Source: Subtercola sp.
Lineage (GTDB): Bacteria; Actinomycetota; Actinomycetes; Actinomycetales; Microbacteriaceae
Length of the DNA: 57,706 nt
Direction of reading: 5' to 3'
NCBI GenBank assembly: GCA_025463765.1
Contig: JAODBC010000074.1
Location: 1-57,706, forward strand
Translations under genes and position numbers: made by a program
The notes under the pieces: model-generated
The model's input: the letters and a program-made list of their open reading frames with translations, nothing else
What the model was told of the DNA's origin: nothing
Databases searched by the model: none
Shown: positions 42,792-51,359 of the stretch, piece after piece
How positions within the stretch are numbered: position 1 is the stretch's first letter
Layout: each line of letters opens with the position of its first letter

Positions 42792-43703
42792 ATGGACATA
42801 CAACATGCGGTATTTCGGTTCGGGGGCATCGCCAACCATTCGCAACTCCAGTCAGTCGGAATAGACGGCTTGGCTGCCCGCGCTGCCGTCGACCGTGGTC
42901 TACTTGTTCGACTTCGGCAGGGGTGGGTGGCTCTGCCGTCTGCCGACGCCGAGCAGATGCGGGCGGTGCGCGTTGGCGGTCATCTGAGCTGCATCTCGGT
43001 CTTGAACGCCAGCGACGTCTGGTGTCACGACGACGGGCGGCTGCATGTGAGGGTCAGCCGTCACGCTAACCACCTAGCGTCACCGGATGATCGGCGAATC
43101 TCGCTGGCCGACGACCTCTCTGCGCGGGTGGTCATTCACCGTGACTTTTGGCGTCGAAGTCTCGTCGGCATGCCTGCGAGCGACCCGATCGACCTCGCAC
43201 TGATGCACGGGGTGGCATGTCAGAGCCGCAATGACGCAATCGTCGCGGTAGATTCCGCCGTGAACGCCGGTCTCACTTCCATAGCGCGTCTCGCTACCCT
43301 GGCGCAGTCGCTCTCGACCAAGCACCGCGAGGTTGTTCGGCTCGCTGATGGCTCGGCGCAATCCGGACTCGAAACGATGGCGCGTCTGAGGTTGCATGCT
43401 TTGGGCATTCCGTACCGCGCTCAGGCGGCGATCGCTGGAGCGGGCCACGTGGACCTACTCGTCGGCGAGAGACTCGTCGTTGAAGTAGACGGAAAGCGGT
43501 GGCATTCGGGTGTCGAGGCCTTTGTCGAAGACCGAAGACGAGACCTCGAACTCCACGAACGCGGTTACTCGGTGTTGCGCTTCAGCTACACGCAGGTGAT
43601 GTATCAGTGGAGCCGAGTCGAGACTCTCATTCGTGCGATGGTGGGGAGGCATGAGCACCTGTGGTCGGCGCGACATCGGCGGGCCGGTCTGGGTTGCGGA
43701 TGA
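42792..43703 (+). CDS. AbiEi-like N-terminal domain plus DUF559 (Vsr-like endonuclease) protein
   Basis: 303 residues. The N-terminal ~55 residues look like the winged-helix domain of AbiEi-type antitoxins (GIANHSQLQSVGIDGLAARA, LVRLRQGWVALPSA). The C-terminal ~100 residues match DUF559, a PD-(D/E)XK/very-short-patch-repair-like fold: GAGHVDLLVGERLVVEVDGK (catalytic D-ExD region), RRRDLELHERGYSVLRFSY. This composite is frequent and scattered in actinobacteria; its role is undefined. No AbiEii toxin gene is adjacent. Codon use is less GC-biased than neighbours, suggesting transfer. Confidence 0.8.
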   Translation: MDIQHAVFRFGGIANHSQLQSVGIDGLAARAAVDRGLLVRLRQGWVALPSADAEQMRAVRVGGHLSCISVLNASDVWCHDDGRLHVRVSRHANHLASPDDRRISLADDLSARVVIHRDFWRRSLVGMPASDPIDLALMHGVACQSRNDAIVAVDSAVNAGLTSIARLATLAQSLSTKHREVVRLADGSAQSGLETMARLRLHALGIPYRAQAAIAGAGHVDLLVGERLVVEVDGKRWHSGVEAFVEDRRRDLELHERGYSVLRFSYTQVMYQWSRVETLIRAMVGRHEHLWSARHRRAGLGCG

Positions 43704-43803
43704 GAATCGTCGAACGTGGAGCGATGCCAGCGGCTATTCGGCTCGGTGTGGCCGACGTTCGCCTGTTCGCGGCGCAGAGCTCGCACCTTCCGGTGCGCCG
43801 CCG

Positions 43804-44340
43804 CTACGTCGTCGCGGAAGCGGTGGGGCTTGGGCTGTTGTCGAGTTGGGTGATGTAGTACTCCACGGTCGGGCCGTGCGGGCCGGTCGACGTCATCGTC
43901 ATGGCGATGTCGTAGCCCGATCCGGTGAATTCCAGGTCGTAGCCGGACTGGTCGTAGGGCACCACCGTGAAACCCGCGCCGGTCAGCTGAGTCGTGATCT
44001 GCTTCTTCGCGGAATCGGTGTCAGTCACGACAATGGTCGCGTCGTACTCGGCGTAGCCGTTCGCGCCGGTCACCGAGTCGCCGCTGACGGCGCGACCGGT
44101 GATGAGCGGTATCGACGATGGAAGGCCGGGCGGCAGACAGTCGCTGACGTCGGTGGTATTCGTGCCGTCGGCGTCGGTGAAGCTCTGCGAAGCCGAACAC
44201 CCGCCAGAAATCGCCCCGAACATGCTGTCAGAGCCGCCAGTCAGCATCGGGATGAAGGCGAACGCTGCGCTCACCAGCCCCCCGCCGACGACGAGCACTG
44301 CGATCAGCGTGATGAGCACCACGCGCCCGCCTCTATTCAT
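43804..44340 (-). CDS. Membrane-anchored or secreted protein of unknown function
   Basis: 178 residues. One N-terminal hydrophobic segment after MNRGGR (VVLITLIAVLVVGGGLVSAA) forms a signal anchor. The rest is an extracytoplasmic domain rich in Thr, Ser, Gly and Asp with two Cys (GGCSAS, SDCLPPG) that may form a disulfide. ATG 44340 has AAGG upstream. I recognise no family. It sits between the DUF559 gene and trmD, and ends in a Ser/Thr/Pro tail. Confidence 0.7.
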   Translation of the reverse strand: MNRGGRVVLITLIAVLVVGGGLVSAAFAFIPMLTGGSDSMFGAISGGCSASQSFTDADGTNTTDVSDCLPPGLPSSIPLITGRAVSGDSVTGANGYAEYDATIVVTDTDSAKKQITTQLTGAGFTVVPYDQSGYDLEFTGSGYDIAMTMTSTGPHGPTVEYYITQLDNSPSPTASATT

Positions 44341-44424
44341 TGAAGACCTTATTTCGTTAGTGAGAAAAGATCAGAATAACGGCTGAGCCAACAATAGCGA
44401 GCATTTGTCGGCGAAATCGCAGGT

Positions 44425-44430
44425 TAGAGT
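44425..44430 (+). promoter_or_regulatory. -10-like TAGAGT, 6 nt before trmD start
   Basis: TAGAGT, six bases (CGTGAG), then GTG 44437. No separate SD, so trmD is probably translated from a leaderless mRNA. Confidence 0.45.
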
Positions 44431-44436
44431 CGTGAG

Positions 44437-45165
44437 GTGCGCATCGACATCGTGACGATCTTTCCGGAGTACTTCGGCGTGCTCGACGTGTCACTGCTCG
44501 GGCGAGCGCGCGAAGACGGCATTCTCGACGTTCAGGTGCATGACCTGCGCGCCTTTACTCACGACCGGCATCGAACCGTCGACGACAAGCCCTACGGCGG
44601 CGGGGCCGGCATGGTGATGAAACCGGAACCCTGGGGCGAGGCACTCGATGCGATCCTCGATCTCGATGCGACCGCGGGCGAAGTGGATGCTCGGCTGCCC
44701 CCTCGCGACGCCCCCCTCGTCATCTTTCCCTCGCCCGCCGGCGAGGTCTTCACCCAGGCCATGGCGCGCGAGTTGAGCACCGCCGGCCATCTCGTCTTCG
44801 GGTGCGGGCGTTACGAAGGAATCGATCAAAGGGTGTTCGAGTATGCCGGGAGCCGGGCATCCGTTCGCCTGGTGAGCCTCGGCGACTACGTGCTCAATGG
44901 GGGAGAGGTGGCTGTGATGGCCATGATCGAGGCCATCGGAAGGCTGATTCCCGGTGTCATCGGCAACCCCGAGAGCCTTGTCGAAGAGTCGCACGAAGAC
45001 GGCCTGCTCGAGTACCCGAGCTATACCAAGCCCGCAGAATGGCGCGGCTACGAGGTTCCGCCAGTGCTGATGGGAGGCAACCACGGCGCCATCGCGACGT
45101 GGCGGCGGGATGCTCAGCTCGAGCGCACGCGCCTGGTTCGCCCCGACCTGCTGCCGCCGGAGTGA
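44437..45165 (+). CDS. trmD: tRNA (guanine-N1)-methyltransferase
   Basis: 242 residues of the SPOUT class, methylating G37 of t[17 protein letters not shown] opens the protein; [14 protein letters not shown] follows. The trefoil knot contains [15 protein letters not shown] and [21 protein letters not shown], and the C-terminal domain [23 protein letters not shown] 44437 is the family start. Separated from rimM here by two accessory genes, although the two are usually adjacent. Confidence 0.96.
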   Translation: MRIDIVTIFPEYFGVLDVSLLGRAREDGILDVQVHDLRAFTHDRHRTVDDKPYGGGAGMVMKPEPWGEALDAILDLDATAGEVDARLPPRDAPLVIFPSPAGEVFTQAMARELSTAGHLVFGCGRYEGIDQRVFEYAGSRASVRLVSLGDYVLNGGEVAVMAMIEAIGRLIPGVIGNPESLVEESHEDGLLEYPSYTKPAEWRGYEVPPVLMGGNHGAIATWRRDAQLERTRLVRPDLLPPE

Positions 45166-45284
45166 CGCCCGCAAGCGTCGATAAGGAAATGCTCTCCGTC
45201 ATTCCACATACGGGCGCGTAGCGCGCAGTATGTCCGTAGTTATCCACGGCAGCCGGCGGCTGCGCAGACGGGTGCGGGCGGGGT

Positions 45285-46052
45285 CTAGGCGCGGGCGCTC
45301 AGCACCAGCGGGCCGTCGGCCGTGATCGCGACGGTGTGCTCCGCGTGGGCGCCGCGCGAGCCGTCGGCGCTGCGCAGGGTCCAGCCGTCGCGGTCGGTCA
45401 CCAGCTTGTTCGTCGTTTCGAGAAACCACGGCTCGATCGCCACGGTGAGCCCCGGCTCGAGACGTAGTCCGCGGCCGGCGCGCCCGTTGTTCGGGATGTG
45501 CGGGTCGCCGTGCATGGTGCGCCCGACGCCGTGGCCGCCGAAGTCGGTGTTGATCGAGTAGCCGTCGGCGGTGGCGACCGCGGCGATGGCGGCCGAGATG
45601 TCGCCGAGGCGCCCACCGGGCTGAGCAGCGGCGATGCCTGCCGCAAGGGCTCGTTCTGTGGTGTCGATGAGCCGGGCATCCTCAGCCCGCGGTGTGCCCA
45701 CGATGACGGTGATGGCCGAGTCGGAGACCCAGCCGTCGACGGATGCCGCGAAGTCGAGCGACACCATGTCACCGTCGCGCAGGCGATAGTCGTGCGGCAG
45801 GCCGTGCAGCACCGCGTCATTGACCGAGGTGCACAGTACTTTGCCGAACGGGCTCGCGCCGAACGACGGGTGGTAGTCGATGTAGCACGACTCCGCTCCG
45901 CGCGCACGGATCATGTCGTGCGCGATCTGATCGAGCTTCAGCAGGTTCACTCCGACGGCCGCCTGCGCGGCGAGCTCGGTCAGCACTTCGCCCACGAAGA
46001 TGCCTGCCGTTCGCATCTTCTCGACTTCGGCTGGCGTCTTGAGCTCGATCAC
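45285..46052 (-). CDS. map: Methionine aminopeptidase, type I
   Basis: 255 residues. It removes N-terminal Met from nascent proteins. Metal ligands and pocket: DYHPSFGASPFGKVLCTSVND, LRDGDMVSLDFAASVDGWVSD (Asp ligands), FGGHGVGRTMHGDPHIPN (His), LTVAIEPWF (Glu) and AHAEHTVAI (Glu). Start GTG 46052 has AAGGG seven bases before it; an in-frame ATG at 46106 is less likely. Divergent from the small membrane-protein gene. Confidence 0.95.
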   Translation of the reverse strand: MIELKTPAEVEKMRTAGIFVGEVLTELAAQAAVGVNLLKLDQIAHDMIRARGAESCYIDYHPSFGASPFGKVLCTSVNDAVLHGLPHDYRLRDGDMVSLDFAASVDGWVSDSAITVIVGTPRAEDARLIDTTERALAAGIAAAQPGGRLGDISAAIAAVATADGYSINTDFGGHGVGRTMHGDPHIPNNGRAGRGLRLEPGLTVAIEPWFLETTNKLVTDRDGWTLRSADGSRGAHAEHTVAITADGPLVLSARA

Positions 46053-46117
46053 TGCGTTTCCCTTTGATTTGTCTGTGTTTTTCTCGGCCGCATAGGCCGA
46101 ACCCACGATACCCGCCG

Positions 46118-46123
46118 TACCCT
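46118..46123 (+). promoter_or_regulatory. -10-like TACCCT, 6 nt before the membrane-protein start
   Basis: TACCCT, six bases (TGATTC), ATG at 46130, no SD. Confidence 0.4.
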
Positions 46124-46129
46124 TGATTC

Positions 46130-46648
46130 ATGTTCGTTCGTCGAGCTTTCTACTACTGGCAGCCAGCTGCCGTCGTTGTGCTTCCACTCTGGATTCTGAT
46201 CGGCTGGTCGATCTTCGGCGGGTCGGCGTGGCAGTTCCTTCTGGTGCTGCTCTCGTGCGGTGTTCTCGCGCTTGCGCTGGCCGGTGTCGGCCTGCTGAAC
46301 TTCACTCGCAAGAAGGTTCGCACCGAGCGCGCGCTCTCGTGGCCCGATGTCGCGCTCGCGGCCGCCTGGCATGCCGCCATCATTGCGACGGCGTTTCTCA
46401 CACCTGCCACCACGCTGCTTTCGGTGGCCGTGGTCGTGCTCGGGCTCGCTGCTTTCTGGGTGTCGATCGTCGAGCTGGCGCGAGAGACCCGACGCAGAGT
46501 GCAGGGCGTGTATGACTCGTTCCAGTACCCTGCGCAGATGGGCGCCCCGGCCGGCGCCGCAGCAGGAGTCGGCGCCGCACCTCGACCGCCCATCGTCGAC
46601 GAGCACGAATACATCGTCATCGAGACCAACCGGGGCCAGCAGAAGTAG
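46130..46648 (+). CDS. Small integral membrane protein of unknown function
   Basis: 172 residues with about four hydrophobic segments (AAVVVLPLWILIGWSIFGG, FLLVLLSCGVLALALAG, AAAWHAAIIATAFL, LLSVAVVVLGLAAFWVS) and a cytoplasmic tail ending in EYIVIETNRGQQK. No family recognised. Divergent from map, upstream of rplS; a GC-rich repeat (GAGCATCCGCCC twice around 46673 and 46701) follows it. Confidence 0.72.
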   Translation: MFVRRAFYYWQPAAVVVLPLWILIGWSIFGGSAWQFLLVLLSCGVLALALAGVGLLNFTRKKVRTERALSWPDVALAAAWHAAIIATAFLTPATTLLSVAVVVLGLAAFWVSIVELARETRRRVQGVYDSFQYPAQMGAPAGAAAGVGAAPRPPIVDEHEYIVIETNRGQQK

Positions 46649-46779
46649 GTCGTTCGCCCCACCCCTGCTCCGAGCATCCGCCCTGAGCATCGGCCCCGAG
46701 CATCCGCCCGCGGGAACCGGATGTTCGGGGTCGGCCACGCACGGATTCCGGCCGCCTTTGCATAAGTAGGCCGTCTCGT

Positions 46780-46800
46780 GGCACAATTGACGATTGTGCC
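46780..46800. promoter_or_regulatory. Perfect palindrome upstream of rplS
   Basis: GGCACAAT and ATTGTGCC are perfect 8-bp arms around TGACG. It could be an operator, or the first hairpin of the rplS leader. It lies in the 259-nt gap 46649-46907. Confidence 0.45.
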
Positions 46801-46907
46801 ACCGCCAGACTCTGCCACAGGGGAGTTCTGCTGTAACGAGTGGGCACACACCCCTTTTTCTATATAACCCGTAGTCGACCTGTGGCGGTTACAGAGAGCG
46901 ATACATC
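46801..46907 (+). promoter_or_regulatory. rplS leader with mutually exclusive pairings
   Basis: The segment CCTGTGGCGGT (46879-46889) just before rplS can pair either with GCCACAGG (46814-46821, 8 bp) or with ACCGCCA (46801-46807, 7 bp), but not both. An AT-rich CTATATAACC (46860-46869) between them could instead be a promoter, in which case the pairing would not form in the short transcript. Autogenous control by L19 is a speculation. Confidence 0.4.
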
Positions 46908-47255
46908 ATGCATATTCTCGACGCCTTAGACGCAGCTTCGCTGCGCAGCGACATTCCCGACTTTCGCGCCGGTGACACTGTTCGCGTTCACGTCAACATC
47001 ATCGAAGGTACTCGCTCGCGTGTGCAGGTCTTTCAGGGCATCGTCATCGGCCGTTCCGGCGAAGGCGTGCGCGAGACCTTCTGCGTTCGCAAGGTGAGCT
47101 TTCAGGTCGGCGTCGAGCGTACCTTCCCGGTGCACTCGCCGATCATCGACCACATCGAGGTCGTGACTCGCGGAGACGTGCGTCGCGCGAAGCTGTACTA
47201 CCTGCGTTCGCTGCGTGGCAAGAAGGCCAAGATCAAAGAGAAGCGCGACGCGTAA
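46908..47255 (+). CDS. rplS: 50S ribosomal protein L19
   Basis: 115 residues, normal size. [59 protein letters not shown] and [20 protein letters not shown] are diagnostic. L19 lies at the 30S-50S interface. Start ATG 46908 with a weak AGAGAG site upstream. The gene is followed by a 190-nt gap with a strong hairpin before lepB. Confidence 0.97.
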   Translation: MHILDALDAASLRSDIPDFRAGDTVRVHVNIIEGTRSRVQVFQGIVIGRSGEGVRETFCVRKVSFQVGVERTFPVHSPIIDHIEVVTRGDVRRAKLYYLRSLRGKKAKIKEKRDA

Positions 47256-47382
47256 CAGTCGGCTTCACCGAGCACAGGCCTCCCGTACGACTTGGCAATT
47301 GCATGATTATTTCATTCAGGAGTTGACGATTCGGCAAAGCGACTGTGAAATCGCCGCGTGAGCGCGGAGTCGTGAACGGCCT

Positions 47383-47421
47383 TCTGAGCCCTCGCCCCAT
47401 AAAATGGGTCGAGGGCTCAGA
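47383..47421. terminator. Strong stem-loop between rplS and lepB
   Basis: TCTGAGCCCTCG (47383-47394) and CGAGGGCTCAGA (47410-47421) form 12 bp, continued after one mismatch by CCCAT/ATGGG around AAA. CCATTT follows. It ends 24 nt before the lepB ATG, so it may end the rplS transcript, attenuate lepB, or block upstream exonucleases. The rest of 47256-47445 shows nothing. Confidence 0.65.
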
Positions 47422-47445
47422 CCATTTAAGACAAGAAACAACTCA

Positions 47446-48231
47446 ATGACAGAAACACCGGTACCGACGCGACAACGCGGCGGTAGGCGTGGGGGGCGGC
47501 GGTCTCGCAGTGCTGCCTTGTTCGCGCGCGACATCATCATCATCTTCCTGGTGGCGTTGCTCGCTTCCGTGCTCATCAAGACGTTTCTGGTGCGCTCGTT
47601 CTACATTCCGTCGGGGTCGATGGAGAACACGCTGCAGATCAACGACCGCATTCTGGTCAACGAGCTCGAACCCAACCTCATCCCGGTCTCTCGCGGCGAC
47701 GTCGTGGTCTTCAAAGACCCGGGCGGCTGGTTGCAGCCCCAGTACGAACCGCCGACCACCCCCATCGTCACGGCCGTGAACTGGGCGCTCGACGCCGTCG
47801 GCCTCGCAGCGACCGACAGCAACGATCATTTGATCAAGCGCGTGATCGGGCTTCCGGGTGACCACGTCACCTGCTGCAACGCTCTCGGGCAGATGTCGGT
47901 GAACGACGTGCCGCTGAACGAGCCGTACATCAAGCTTCCCGACGGCGTCACGAAGGTCTCTGAGATCGCCTTCGACGTCACCGTACCCGCCGGCTCACTG
48001 TGGGTGATGGGTGACAACCGCTACAACTCGGCCGATTCGCGCTACAACCAAGACAAACCCGACGGCGGTTTTGTGCCGATCAGCGATGTCGTCGGGCGTG
48101 CGCTGTGGATCACGTGGCCGTCGAGCCGCTGGACCTATCTCGACAACTACTCGGCCGTCTTCCGCGGTGCAAAAGATGCGGCGCCGACGAGCCCGCCCGC
48201 CAGTTCGCCGCCGAGCGGCGGTTCAGGATGA
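47446..48231 (+). CDS. lepB: Signal peptidase I
   Basis: 261 residues from ATG 47446 (an in-frame ATG at 47404 lies inside the hairpin). An Arg-rich cytoplasmic N-terminus precedes one membrane segment (DIIIIFLVALLASVLIKTFL). The catalytic Ser58 is in PSGSMENTL and the Lys in HLIKRVIGLPGDHV. WVMGDNRYNSADSRYN is box E. It cleaves signal peptides outside the membrane. The Pro/Ser-rich C-terminus overlaps rnhB by 4 nt. Confidence 0.94.
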   Translation: MTETPVPTRQRGGRRGGRRSRSAALFARDIIIIFLVALLASVLIKTFLVRSFYIPSGSMENTLQINDRILVNELEPNLIPVSRGDVVVFKDPGGWLQPQYEPPTTPIVTAVNWALDAVGLAATDSNDHLIKRVIGLPGDHVTCCNALGQMSVNDVPLNEPYIKLPDGVTKVSEIAFDVTVPAGSLWVMGDNRYNSADSRYNQDKPDGGFVPISDVVGRALWITWPSSRWTYLDNYSAVFRGAKDAAPTSPPASSPPSGGSG

Positions 48232-48902
48232 CGCCCGTCGCCGACCCCACTCTGAAGCACGAGCGAGCGCTCGGCCGACAAGGCGCACGCCTTGTGATCG
48301 GCGTCGACGAGGTCGGTCGCGGCGCGTTGGCGGGCCCCGTCGCGGTAGGAATGTGCGTCATCGATCCTGTTCGCCCGGGCAAGTTTCCGCCCGGGCTGCG
48401 CGACTCGAAACTGCTGGCCGAGCCTCGGCGCGAGCAACTGGCTCCGCTGGCCGCGGCGTGGGCGCAGGCATCCGCTGTGGGCCTCGCGAGTGCGAACGAA
48501 GTCGACGAGCTCGGCATCATGGTCTGCCTGGGGCTTGCCGGAGCGAGGGCGCTCGAGACGCTGCTTGCGGCGGGGGTCGACGTGTCGGGTGCAGTGCTGG
48601 TGCTCGACGGCAACTACGACTACCTCAGCCGGCACCTCAGCGCTCCAGTACAGGTGACGACGCGCATCAAAGCAGACCGGGATTGCGCCTCGGTGGCGGC
48701 CGCGTCTGTCGTGGCCAAGGTGCACCGTGACCGGCTGATGATCACGCTCGATGGCGAGGTTCCCGGGTACAAGTGGGCGAGCAACAAGGGGTACGCCTCT
48801 GCAGCGCACTTCGAGGCGCTCGATCTTCTGGGGCCGAGCGAACATCATCGGCATACGTGGCTGAAGACCGACCGCATGCTCACCCTCTTCGAAGAGGCGT
48901 GA
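48228..48902 (+). CDS. rnhB: Ribonuclease HII
   Basis: 224 residues. It removes ribonucleotides and RNA-DNA hybrids. Acidic active site: VIGVDEVGRGALAGPV (Asp, Glu), LDGNYDYL (Asp) and KADRDCASVAAASVVAKVHRD (Asp). RDSKLL is the conserved substrate loop. ATG 48228 overlaps the lepB TGA. The gap to the next gene (48903-49047) contains no recognisable feature. Confidence 0.95.
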   Translation: MTPVADPTLKHERALGRQGARLVIGVDEVGRGALAGPVAVGMCVIDPVRPGKFPPGLRDSKLLAEPRREQLAPLAAAWAQASAVGLASANEVDELGIMVCLGLAGARALETLLAAGVDVSGAVLVLDGNYDYLSRHLSAPVQVTTRIKADRDCASVAAASVVAKVHRDRLMITLDGEVPGYKWASNKGYASAAHFEALDLLGPSEHHRHTWLKTDRMLTLFEEA

Positions 48903-49047
48903 GTGCAGGCTCGGCACCAGTGCTCGCTGCTGCAGGCTGGGCGCTCGGCGCTGGATGCTCGTCACCAGTGGCTCCTGTTGCCGAGACTGCACAGGTGCAG
49001 TGAACTCTGCCTGCGACCGCCGGGCCCGGGCATAGACTTGTCGCACC

Positions 49048-49371
49048 ATGGAAGAAGATGAGTTCGAGGACTACGACCGCGAGGTCGAGCTAGCCCTCTA
49101 CCGCGAATACCGCGACGTCGTGTCGCAGTTCAAGTATGTGATCGAGACCGAGCGCCGGTTCTATCTGGCGAACGACGTCGACCTCGTGAGGCGCGATACC
49201 GAGCACGACTTCTACTTCGAACTCACGATGAGCGACGTGTGGGTGTGGGATGTCTATCGTTCCGACCGGTTCGTGAAGTCTGTTCGTGTGCTGACCTTCA
49301 AAGACGTCAACATCGAAGAGCTCTCGTCGAAAGACTTCGAGTTGCCGAAAGAGCTCGCGCTCGACGAATAG
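49048..49371 (+). CDS. DUF2469 family protein
   Basis: 107 acidic residues (EEDEFEDYDREVELALYREY, then YFELTMSDVWVWDVYRSDRF and VKSVRVLTFKDVNIEEL). This family is almost confined to actinobacteria and occurs, as here, between rnhB and yraN. Function unknown. A TAGACT hexamer lies 9 nt before the ATG and no SD is evident. Confidence 0.93.
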   Translation: MEEDEFEDYDREVELALYREYRDVVSQFKYVIETERRFYLANDVDLVRRDTEHDFYFELTMSDVWVWDVYRSDRFVKSVRVLTFKDVNIEELSSKDFELPKELALDE

Positions 49372-49473
49372 GTCGTTTTCCACAATCGGCCGACTTTCAC
49401 AGTTGTGCACCGGTTGATCTTTTCGCGGGCCTGAGCCCTCCGCCTGCCACCAGAGTCTCTGGTGGAGGCAGTG

Positions 49474-49827
49474 ATGAAAGCGAAAGACGAGCTCGGCAGA
49501 CGCGGCGAGCAACTTGCGGTCGACCATCTGGTCGGTGCGGGGTACACCATCGTGCAGCGCAACTGGCGGTGCACGCAGGGCGAGATCGACATCGTGGCAG
49601 AACGCCAGGGAATCGTGGTCTTCGTCGAGGTGAAGACTCGGTCGGGGCTTCGGTACGGGCATCCGTTCGAGGCGATCACGGTGGCGAAGCTCGCACGGCT
49701 CAAGCGGCTGAGTGCGGCGTGGTGCGAGGCACACGGTGGCCGCCCAACCATACGCATCGACGTCGTCGGCGTCGTTGCGCCTGCTGGGCAACCCGCGACC
49801 ATCGAGCACCTCGAGGGCATCTTCTGA
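49474..49827 (+). CDS. YraN family (UPF0102) endonuclease-like protein
   Basis: 117 residues. ELGRRGEQLAVDHLVGAGY, NWRCTQGEIDIVAERQG (GE-D motif) and VVFVEVKTRSG (ExK) show the PD-(D/E)XK-like fold. The role is unknown, possibly nuclease activity linked to transformation or repair. ATG 49474 has GGAGG five bases upstream, preferred over GTG 49462. The stop overlaps comM. Confidence 0.93.
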   Translation: MKAKDELGRRGEQLAVDHLVGAGYTIVQRNWRCTQGEIDIVAERQGIVVFVEVKTRSGLRYGHPFEAITVAKLARLKRLSAAWCEAHGGRPTIRIDVVGVVAPAGQPATIEHLEGIF

Positions 49828-51359
49828 TGGTGGCGCGCACGTACTCGGTAGCACTGCTCGGCATGACCGGGTCGATGGTCGAGGTCGAAGCCGATATGGG
49901 TAATGGGTTACCCACGCTGATGATCATCGGGTTGCCCGACACGGCGCTGGCGGATGCCCGTGACAGAGTGCGCGCGGCAGCCAGTAATTCCGGTTGCCCG
50001 CTGCCGGTGAGCAAGATCACGGTGAACCTCAGCCCGGCAGCGCTGCCCAAACACGGCTCGACCTTCGACCTGGCGATTGCGATGGCCATTCTGGCGTCGT
50101 CGGGCAGTATCTCGGCTCGATCGGTCGAGGGCGTGGTGCACCTGGGCGAGATGAGTCTCGACGGGCGACTGCGGCCCATGAACGGGGTACTGCCCGCGAT
50201 AGCGGCGGCCGCCCGGGCCGGCTTCCGCACGTTCATGGTGCCGGCAGGCAACCGGCACGAGGCCGAGCTGGTACCCGACGTGACAATCGTGCCGGTCGTT
50301 TCGATGCGTGACGCGGCGATCTATCACGGCGGCTCCTTCGACCCGATCGACCTCGAAGCCATCGAGGGCAGCGAGCTCGTCACCGACAACGAACCGCATC
50401 ACGAACTCGCCGATGTCATCGGTAATCCGGACTCGGTGCTCGCCCTAGTCGCCGCCGCGGCCGGTGGTCACCACATGTTCCTGCTGGGGCCGCCGGGCGC
50501 CGGAAAGACGATGCTCGCGACCCGCCTGCCCGGCTTGCTGCCCGATCTCGACACCGCGCAGTCGCTCGAGGTCAGCTCGATCCGGTCGTTGGCCGGTGCC
50601 GGTGTTCCGCGTACGCTGGCTACTCGGCCGCCCTTCGAGAGCCCGCATCACACCGCAACGGCGGCATCGCTCATCGGCGGCGGATCGAAACAGATTCGTC
50701 CGGGCGCAGCGGCGCGGGCCTGTCACGGCGTGCTCTTTCTCGACGAGGCACCGGAATTCGCGAGCAACGTGCTCGACTGCCTGAGACAACCGCTCGAGTC
50801 GGGCTTCATCTCGATTCATCGGGCGAATGCCGTGGCCCGGTTTCCCGGGAGGTTTCAGCTCGTGCTCGCGGCGAATCCGTGCCCGTGCGGGCAGTACGGC
50901 GCTCTGGAGATGAACTGCGTGTGCACGCCGAATACTCGACGGCGTTATCTCGCCCGGTTGTCGGGGCCGCTGCTGGATCGCATCGACATCCAGGTGCAGG
51001 TACGACGAGTGACGGCGGGCGAACTCCGCACGGCTCAGCTCGAGCCACGCCTCACGACGGCGAAGGCCCGCTCTCAGGTCGCTGCCGCGCGTCGGCGAAT
51101 GGCCGAAAGGCTCGTCGACACTCCCTGGAGTCTCAACAACCAAGTTTCGGGCGAGTGGTTACGCGCAGGCCCACGACGGCTCGGCATCGATGTGACGGCC
51201 TCGCTCGATCGGGCCCTCGAGCGAGGCGGCATCACGATGCGCGGCTATGACCGCATTCTGAGGGTCGCCTGGACCCTGGCTGACATCGACGATGCAGACC
51301 AGCCCGATCTCGACCATGTGGGCCGGGCCCTCTATCTCAGAAAGTCACTCGCGACATGA
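49827..51359 (+). CDS. YifB/ComM-family Mg-chelatase-like ATPase
   Basis: 510 residues. The N-terminal ChlI domain (TYSVALLGMTGSMVEVEAD, IIGLPDTALADARDRVRAA, NLSPAALPKHGSTFDLAIAM) precedes the AAA+ core with Walker A LGPPGAGKTMLATRLP and Walker B GVLFLDEAPEF. The Mg_chelatase_C part has NPCPCG, CVCTP and SGPLLDRIDI. ComM is a helicase promoting branch migration in natural transformation. Overlaps yraN (TGATG) and dprA (ATGA). Confidence 0.94.
   Translation: MVARTYSVALLGMTGSMVEVEADMGNGLPTLMIIGLPDTALADARDRVRAAASNSGCPLPVSKITVNLSPAALPKHGSTFDLAIAMAILASSGSISARSVEGVVHLGEMSLDGRLRPMNGVLPAIAAAARAGFRTFMVPAGNRHEAELVPDVTIVPVVSMRDAAIYHGGSFDPIDLEAIEGSELVTDNEPHHELADVIGNPDSVLALVAAAAGGHHMFLLGPPGAGKTMLATRLPGLLPDLDTAQSLEVSSIRSLAGAGVPRTLATRPPFESPHHTATAASLIGGGSKQIRPGAAARACHGVLFLDEAPEFASNVLDCLRQPLESGFISIHRANAVARFPGRFQLVLAANPCPCGQYGALEMNCVCTPNTRRRYLARLSGPLLDRIDIQVQVRRVTAGELRTAQLEPRLTTAKARSQVAAARRRMAERLVDTPWSLNNQVSGEWLRAGPRRLGIDVTASLDRALERGGITMRGYDRILRVAWTLADIDDADQPDLDHVGRALYLRKSLAT

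Noticed and set aside
42792..44340. Complete AbiEi/AbiEii toxin-antitoxin pair
   Set aside because: The neighbouring gene is a membrane-anchored protein on the opposite strand with no nucleotidyltransferase motif, so no toxin is present.
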